Positions 60,454-64,000 of a stretch of DNA of 64,000 nt are shown here, piece by piece. Position 1 is the first letter of the stretch. Every line of letters starts with the position of its first letter. The position numbers were made by a program, and so were the translations under genes. The DNA is taken from assembly GCA_020637215.1 (NCBI GenBank), contig JACJWI010000001.1, forward strand, positions 124,001-188,000. Reading direction: 5' to 3'. Under the pieces are notes generated by a model. That model was given only the letters and a program-made list of their open reading frames with translations, made no database searches and had not been told where the DNA came from. This stretch comes from Microthrixaceae bacterium (GTDB lineage: Bacteria > Actinomycetota > Acidimicrobiia > Acidimicrobiales > Microtrichaceae).

Positions 60454-60474
60454 GCCATCGACCACTCTTACCAT
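60446..60474 (+). promoter_or_regulatory. Promoter of the PelF-like gene
   Basis: -35 TTGCCC (60446-60451), 17-base spacer, -10 TACCAT (60469-60474). This gives a leader of about 50 bases before ATG 60532. Confidence 0.6.
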
Positions 60475-60531
60475 CGCTGCATCGAGGGAGGGACGGATGC
60501 TGGGATCCGAAGGGTTGCGGGGACGGACTCG

Positions 60532-62061
60532 ATGACGCGCACGCGAGTGGCTCTGGTGACGGAGAGCACCTACCCGTGCGCCCGAGGTGGGGTCGCCGTC
60601 TGGTGCGATCAGCTGATCCGCAACCTTCCGGGCGTGGACTTCACCGTGGTCGCGATCACGCCGACGACGCGGGAGCCCGTCGTGTGGGAGTTGCCTCCCA
60701 ACGTCGTCGACTTCCGTCGGCACGCGGCGTGGGATCGGCTGACCGACCAGCGGTCGCGCCGCCATCCGCCACCGCTCCCCGCGGCGTTGCAGGAGCTCGT
60801 CAGCATCCTGGTCGAACCTCCCGGAGGAGCCGCGCCCGGGACGCTGCCGAACCAGGTCCGTCGCTTCGCCGACGTCCTCGACCGGCTGGTCGCGGCAGCC
60901 GTCGACGGCTCCCTCGCTCCCCACCTCCGCTTCGACTCGTTCTTCGGTCCGGTCCAGACGGCCCTGGCCTCGTCGACCTACATCGGGTCGCGCTACGACT
61001 GGAGCCTGGCCGACGCGTTGGCCGTGGCGACCGCTCTCCCCCACATCCTGTCGTCGCTTCTGGTCGACGTCGGACCGGTGGACGTGATCCACATCTCCGC
61101 CAACGGACTGCCCGTGCTGGTCGCTCTGGCCGGCCACGCCCGGCGTGGATCGCCGATCATGATGTCGGAGCACGGGCTGTACTTGCGCGAGCGCTACCTC
61201 GGCGCCGACCACGAGGTCGGTCGGCCCGTGGTCAAGGACGTGCTGCTGAGGTGGCACCGCTGGTTGACCGTCGTCGCCTACGACCGCTGTGAGCACCTCT
61301 CGCCGGCTTCGGACTTCAATGCCCGGTGGGAGAGGGCGTTGGGTGCCGACGGACACGCCGTGTCGACGCTGCACAACGGAGTGGACCCCGCTGCCTTCCC
61401 GATGCAGCTCAACGAGGTTCGCAGCCCCGATGTGGTCTGGCTCGGCCGGATCGACCCGGTGAAGGACCTCCACACCCTCCTGCGGGCGGCCGACCTCGTC
61501 CGCCGCCGGGTCCCATCGACCCGATTCCGGCTCTTCGGTGAGGAGCCGAGCGACGTCAAGGGGTACCTGGATTCATGTCTCGCTCTACGCGACTCGCTCG
61601 ATCTGGGCGGCGTGGTCACGTTCGAAGGCCGGGTCGGCCATCCCGTCACCGCCTTCCTCCGAGGTCAGCTGTCGGTCCTCAGCAGCATCACCGAGGGGTT
61701 CCCGTACTCGGTCCTCGAGTCGATGTCGTGCGGGATCCCCGTCGTGGGAACCGAGGTCGGCGGCGTCCCGGAGGCCATCGCGGACACAGGTCTGGTGGTA
61801 CCTCCCCGCGATCCCGAGGCGATGGCGAGCGCCATCATCCACCTCCTCACCCACGACGACGAGCGCCGGCGGATGCGGCTGGCGGCGCGGGCGAGGGTGG
61901 AAGAGCTCTACCGCCTCGATCTCATGCTGTCGCGCCACGACGACCTCTACCGGGCCCTCAGCCGTGTGATCGACCTGCGCGACAGGGCCTCCATCCCACC
62001 CGATGACCTCGATTCGGACCTCGACCACGAGGCGATTCCGGTCCTCGCAGCTCGCCGATGA
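60532..62061 (+). CDS. PelF-like GT4 glycosyltransferase
   Basis: A 509-residue cytosolic glycosyltransferase. The opening VALVTESTYPCARGGVAVWCDQLIRNLPGV matches the PelF N-terminal domain (formerly DUF3492), as do IMMSEHGLYLRERYLG and LSPASDFNARWERALGAD. The GT4 donor domain has VVWLGRIDPVKDLHTLL, FEGRVGHP and ITEGFPYSVLESMSCGIPVVGTEVGG with the ExxxxxxxE motif. PelF uses UDP-GalNAc/GlcNAc-type donors to polymerise Pel in Pseudomonas and in Gram-positive pel clusters. The start ATG at 60532 is chosen because homology begins there. It overlaps the next gene by four bases. Confidence 0.85.
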   Translation: MTRTRVALVTESTYPCARGGVAVWCDQLIRNLPGVDFTVVAITPTTREPVVWELPPNVVDFRRHAAWDRLTDQRSRRHPPPLPAALQELVSILVEPPGGAAPGTLPNQVRRFADVLDRLVAAAVDGSLAPHLRFDSFFGPVQTALASSTYIGSRYDWSLADALAVATALPHILSSLLVDVGPVDVIHISANGLPVLVALAGHARRGSPIMMSEHGLYLRERYLGADHEVGRPVVKDVLLRWHRWLTVVAYDRCEHLSPASDFNARWERALGADGHAVSTLHNGVDPAAFPMQLNEVRSPDVVWLGRIDPVKDLHTLLRAADLVRRRVPSTRFRLFGEEPSDVKGYLDSCLALRDSLDLGGVVTFEGRVGHPVTAFLRGQLSVLSSITEGFPYSVLESMSCGIPVVGTEVGGVPEAIADTGLVVPPRDPEAMASAIIHLLTHDDERRRMRLAARARVEELYRLDLMLSRHDDLYRALSRVIDLRDRASIPPDDLDSDLDHEAIPVLAARR

Positions 62062-63536
62062 GCCCAGGAGGAGACGGATCCCCGCCCTCGGGATGGGGAT
62101 CGGTCCCGACCCGGCCGAGCCCGCCGCCGGCCATGACCGCTCCCGGGGGCTCCCCCGCGGGTCGGGCACGCGGTCACCACCCGGGAGCGATGCTGGAGCC
62201 GGAGCTCCTCGAACGGATCCGGGTCGCGGTGGACGAGCACGAGGTCGCCGTGCTGCTCGAGTCGGCCGGGATCAGCGATCGGGTCGCCGCGGACGAGTAC
62301 GACGTCCTCGACGTGTTCGACCTCGCCGTCCGGCTGCGGACCTCGACCGGCGCCCCACCCCGTCTGCCGTCCCCCGGCCGTCCGGACTGGTACGTGTCAT
62401 CGCCGGTCGCGGTGCTGCGAGGCTGCCTCTTCACCGTCGCCGGACTCGTCTCGGTCGGACTGGCGGGGTCGGGGGTCGGCCGGAACGCGGCGATCTGGGT
62501 CCTGGTGTGGTCCGCGGTGTGGGTGGCGATGCTCCAGGGTCTGTCGTTCCTCGGGTACCTGCTGCGCGAGCGCGGCGGGCCCGGCTCACAGGCGAGCTCG
62601 ATCGCTCCGCTCATCCCGAGCTTCGCTGTCCCGGTGCTGGCCGGAATGGCCACGGCGGTGTTCGCGGGACCCGGATCGGGCGTGGTCACCGGGGCTGCGC
62701 TGCTGGTCCTCACCGGGGTCGTCCTGTTGCTCGTCGTCGATCGTCCGTGGGCGGTCGCGTCGGTCGTGCTGCCCGTGGGAGCGGTCGCGGCGTGGGCGAT
62801 CTCCGGCGGGCCCATCAACTCGCAGGTGGCGATCGCCCTGTGGGCCGGCAGCGGGGTCGTCCTCGCGATCACCACGGTCGCGGTGACCGGTGGGGTGCGC
62901 CTGACGGGACCGGTTCCGCTCTCGCGTCAGGACGTCCGTTCGGCGGGTCCGTTCGTGGTGGCCGGACTCGGCATCGGTGCGATGAGCGTCGCCGTCGTCG
63001 TCGTGGTCGCTCCGGCCCCTACGCTGTCCGGGGCGAGCGACGGGGTGTGGCTCGTGGCTGCAGCACCGTTCCTGGTGCCGGTCTCGATCGCCGAGCTGCT
63101 CGTCGTGACCGCGCGTCGATCCCTGCTCGCCGCGACGACGCGGACACGGGGGCTGGACGAGTTCCGTCACCTCGCCCGGCGGCAGGCAGTTCGCATGTGG
63201 ACGGCGCACCTCGCACTGATGGCCACGCTGGCGCTCGCTTGTACGTGGCTGCTCCCGCTCGTGAGCCCGGCCGAGCCGACCTGGACCGAGGCCCTGTCGT
63301 TGGTGGCCGCGTTCGGCCTCCTGGGGACGGTCCTCACCGCGGGTCTGCTCCTGTTGGCCGCCGGGAGGCTCGCCCGCGTCTCGGGGCTGCTGTGGGGTGG
63401 CGCCGCGCTGGTCTTCCTGGTCCGGCTCGTGGCCGGCGGGTGGTCACCGGCCGTTGTGGTCGTGCTCGCGTTCGTCTCGGCCGCGGGTGTGGTCGTGTCG
63501 TCGCTGGCGACCGAGGGACTCGATTCCTACCGCTGA
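62058..63536 (+). CDS. Multi-pass membrane protein in the PelG position
   Basis: A 492-residue protein with a cytosolic N-terminal part of about 110 residues (LERIRVAVDEHEVAVLLESAG) and about 12 predicted TM helices from residue 115 onward. PelG has about 12 TM helices and follows pelF in known loci; position, topology and ATGA coupling agree. I do not see recognisable PelG sequence motifs, and PelG has no such N-terminal extension, so it is a candidate functional counterpart only. Repeated Gly/Val-rich helices resemble polysaccharide or lipid flippases. No ribosome site is needed because of coupling. Confidence 0.6.
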   Translation: MSPGGDGSPPSGWGSVPTRPSPPPAMTAPGGSPAGRARGHHPGAMLEPELLERIRVAVDEHEVAVLLESAGISDRVAADEYDVLDVFDLAVRLRTSTGAPPRLPSPGRPDWYVSSPVAVLRGCLFTVAGLVSVGLAGSGVGRNAAIWVLVWSAVWVAMLQGLSFLGYLLRERGGPGSQASSIAPLIPSFAVPVLAGMATAVFAGPGSGVVTGAALLVLTGVVLLLVVDRPWAVASVVLPVGAVAAWAISGGPINSQVAIALWAGSGVVLAITTVAVTGGVRLTGPVPLSRQDVRSAGPFVVAGLGIGAMSVAVVVVVAPAPTLSGASDGVWLVAAAPFLVPVSIAELLVVTARRSLLAATTRTRGLDEFRHLARRQAVRMWTAHLALMATLALACTWLLPLVSPAEPTWTEALSLVAAFGLLGTVLTAGLLLLAAGRLARVSGLLWGGAALVFLVRLVAGGWSPAVVVVLAFVSAAGVVVSSLATEGLDSYR

Positions 63537-63634
63537 GCGCGGTTCCCGTCGCGCCGTGAGCGGTGCGGCTTGACGGGGCTGGGGAGAGCCACAAGGATGC
63601 GAACCGGACAACTCATGTTGGGGAGGGAAGCCCT

Positions 63635-64000
63635 ATGAGAGCTGTGCTGATGGTCGGCGGACGCGGGATGCGTCTGCGTCCTTTCACCACCACGATTCCG
63701 AAGCCACTGGTGCCGGTCGGCGGCGAGCTGCCGATCATCGAGCTGTTGCTTCGTCAGCTGCGCCGCTGCGGCGTCACGGAGGTCACCTTGGCCACCGGGC
63801 ACATGGGCGGCCTGATCCAGCGCTACGTCGGCGACGGCGCCCAGTGGGACTTGTCGATCGACTACTGGCACGAGGACGCACCGCTGGGCACGATCGGTCC
63901 GCTGCTGCAGCACCGGGACTCGCTGCCCGACGACGTCCTGCTGCTCAACGGCGACCTGCTGTGCAGCATCGACTTCGCCGAGCTGGTCGCGTTCCACACG
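63635..64000 (+). CDS. Sugar-nucleotidyltransferase (partial, runs off the window)
   Basis: The first 122 residues of a pyrophosphorylase. VLMVGGRGMRLRPFTTTIPKPLVPVGG is the substrate/metal signature (Met-Val-Gly in place of the usual LAGG), and LNGDLLCSID has the second metal Asp. It is paralogous to the gene at 58461; the shared pattern runs through GGEL-IE-LLRQLRR and the WHEDAPLGT/WTEDVPLGT segments. GGGGAGGGAAG is a good ribosome site about four bases before ATG 63635. It begins 98 bp after the membrane protein gene. Confidence 0.88.
   Translation, partial: MRAVLMVGGRGMRLRPFTTTIPKPLVPVGGELPIIELLLRQLRRCGVTEVTLATGHMGGLIQRYVGDGAQWDLSIDYWHEDAPLGTIGPLLQHRDSLPDDVLLLNGDLLCSIDFAELVAFHT

Larger units (their letters stand above)
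60226..60531. promoter_or_regulatory. Divergent regulatory region of the Pel-like locus
   Basis: About 306 bp. Toward the right it holds two copies of a 20-base site and a promoter (listed separately). A GATGAT hexamer on the minus strand ends six bases before the GH114 ATG (60225) and may be its -10. No gene seen. Confidence 0.5.

Overview
The window is about 64 kb of very GC-rich DNA with densely packed genes on both strands. It fits a free-living actinobacterium. The gene set suggests a high-GC lineage such as the Acidimicrobiia: F420-type flavin enzymes, an Rv1264-like cyclase, Tad pilus proteins, lipoproteins with short Cys signal peptides, and many GTG starts. The class is an inference; no rRNA, tRNA or other marker in the window settles it. 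I see no insertion sequence, integrase, phage gene, CRISPR array or tRNA. The region looks like ordinary chromosome with one cell-surface polysaccharide region at the right end.

Left part (1-15 kb): a CapA-like lipoprotein and an M18 aminopeptidase; a SigA/SigB-type sigma factor; a J-domain protein; an aldehyde dehydrogenase and an HSL-type esterase; a TadE/TadG pair; a cyclophilin plus AarF/UbiB kinase operon; an LCP (LytR-CpsA-Psr) protein; and, divergent from it, an odd membrane protein that joins a degenerate sigma-70-like cytosolic part to an LpqC-like esterase fold without its catalytic serine. Middle-left (15-30 kb) is metabolic: an Rrf2 regulator, aldehyde dehydrogenase, SDR and glutamine-synthetase-like ligase; a beta-lactamase-fold hydrolase; a GlcD-like oxidase; a ThDP enzyme; a polysaccharide deacetylase; a DinG-like helicase; a Baeyer-Villiger-type monooxygenase; and thioredoxin.

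Middle-right (30-51 kb): a DUF2855 protein, a PilZ protein, a biotin-carrier/carboxyltransferase fusion, a CaiB-type CoA transferase, a branched-chain-type binding protein, a three-gene polar amino acid ABC transporter, an agmatinase-family enzyme, a copper/cytochrome-oxidase assembly set (Sco, PCuAC, CtaG), a GH5 endoglycoceramidase-like enzyme, an Rv1264-like adenylyl cyclase and a two-gene ABC exporter. From 51 to 57 kb come an LLM flavin enzyme, an RlmI-type rRNA methyltransferase, a sphingosine-1-phosphate-lyase-like PLP enzyme, a CsaA-like protein, a flavin-binding oxidoreductase and an MFS transporter.

The right end (57.5-64 kb, running off the window) is the most interesting part. It holds a sugar-nucleotide epimerase and nucleotidyltransferase operon, a secreted GH114 alpha-1,4-galactosaminidase-like lipoprotein carrying an apparent one-base frameshift, a PelF-like glycosyltransferase translationally coupled to a roughly 12-TM protein in the PelG position, and a second paralogous nucleotidyltransferase. 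I read this as a Pel-like exopolysaccharide locus of unusual composition. The promoter of the PelF-like gene has two near-identical 20-bp sites, one carrying the -35 element.

Across the window, about twenty genes have a TAnnnT-like -10 hexamer 6-10 bases before the start codon and no Shine-Dalgarno sequence. This indicates widespread leaderless transcription and was used to choose several starts. Several gene junctions carry perfect GC-rich stem-loops, including a tandem pair of 60-bp palindromic repeats at 55.5 kb.
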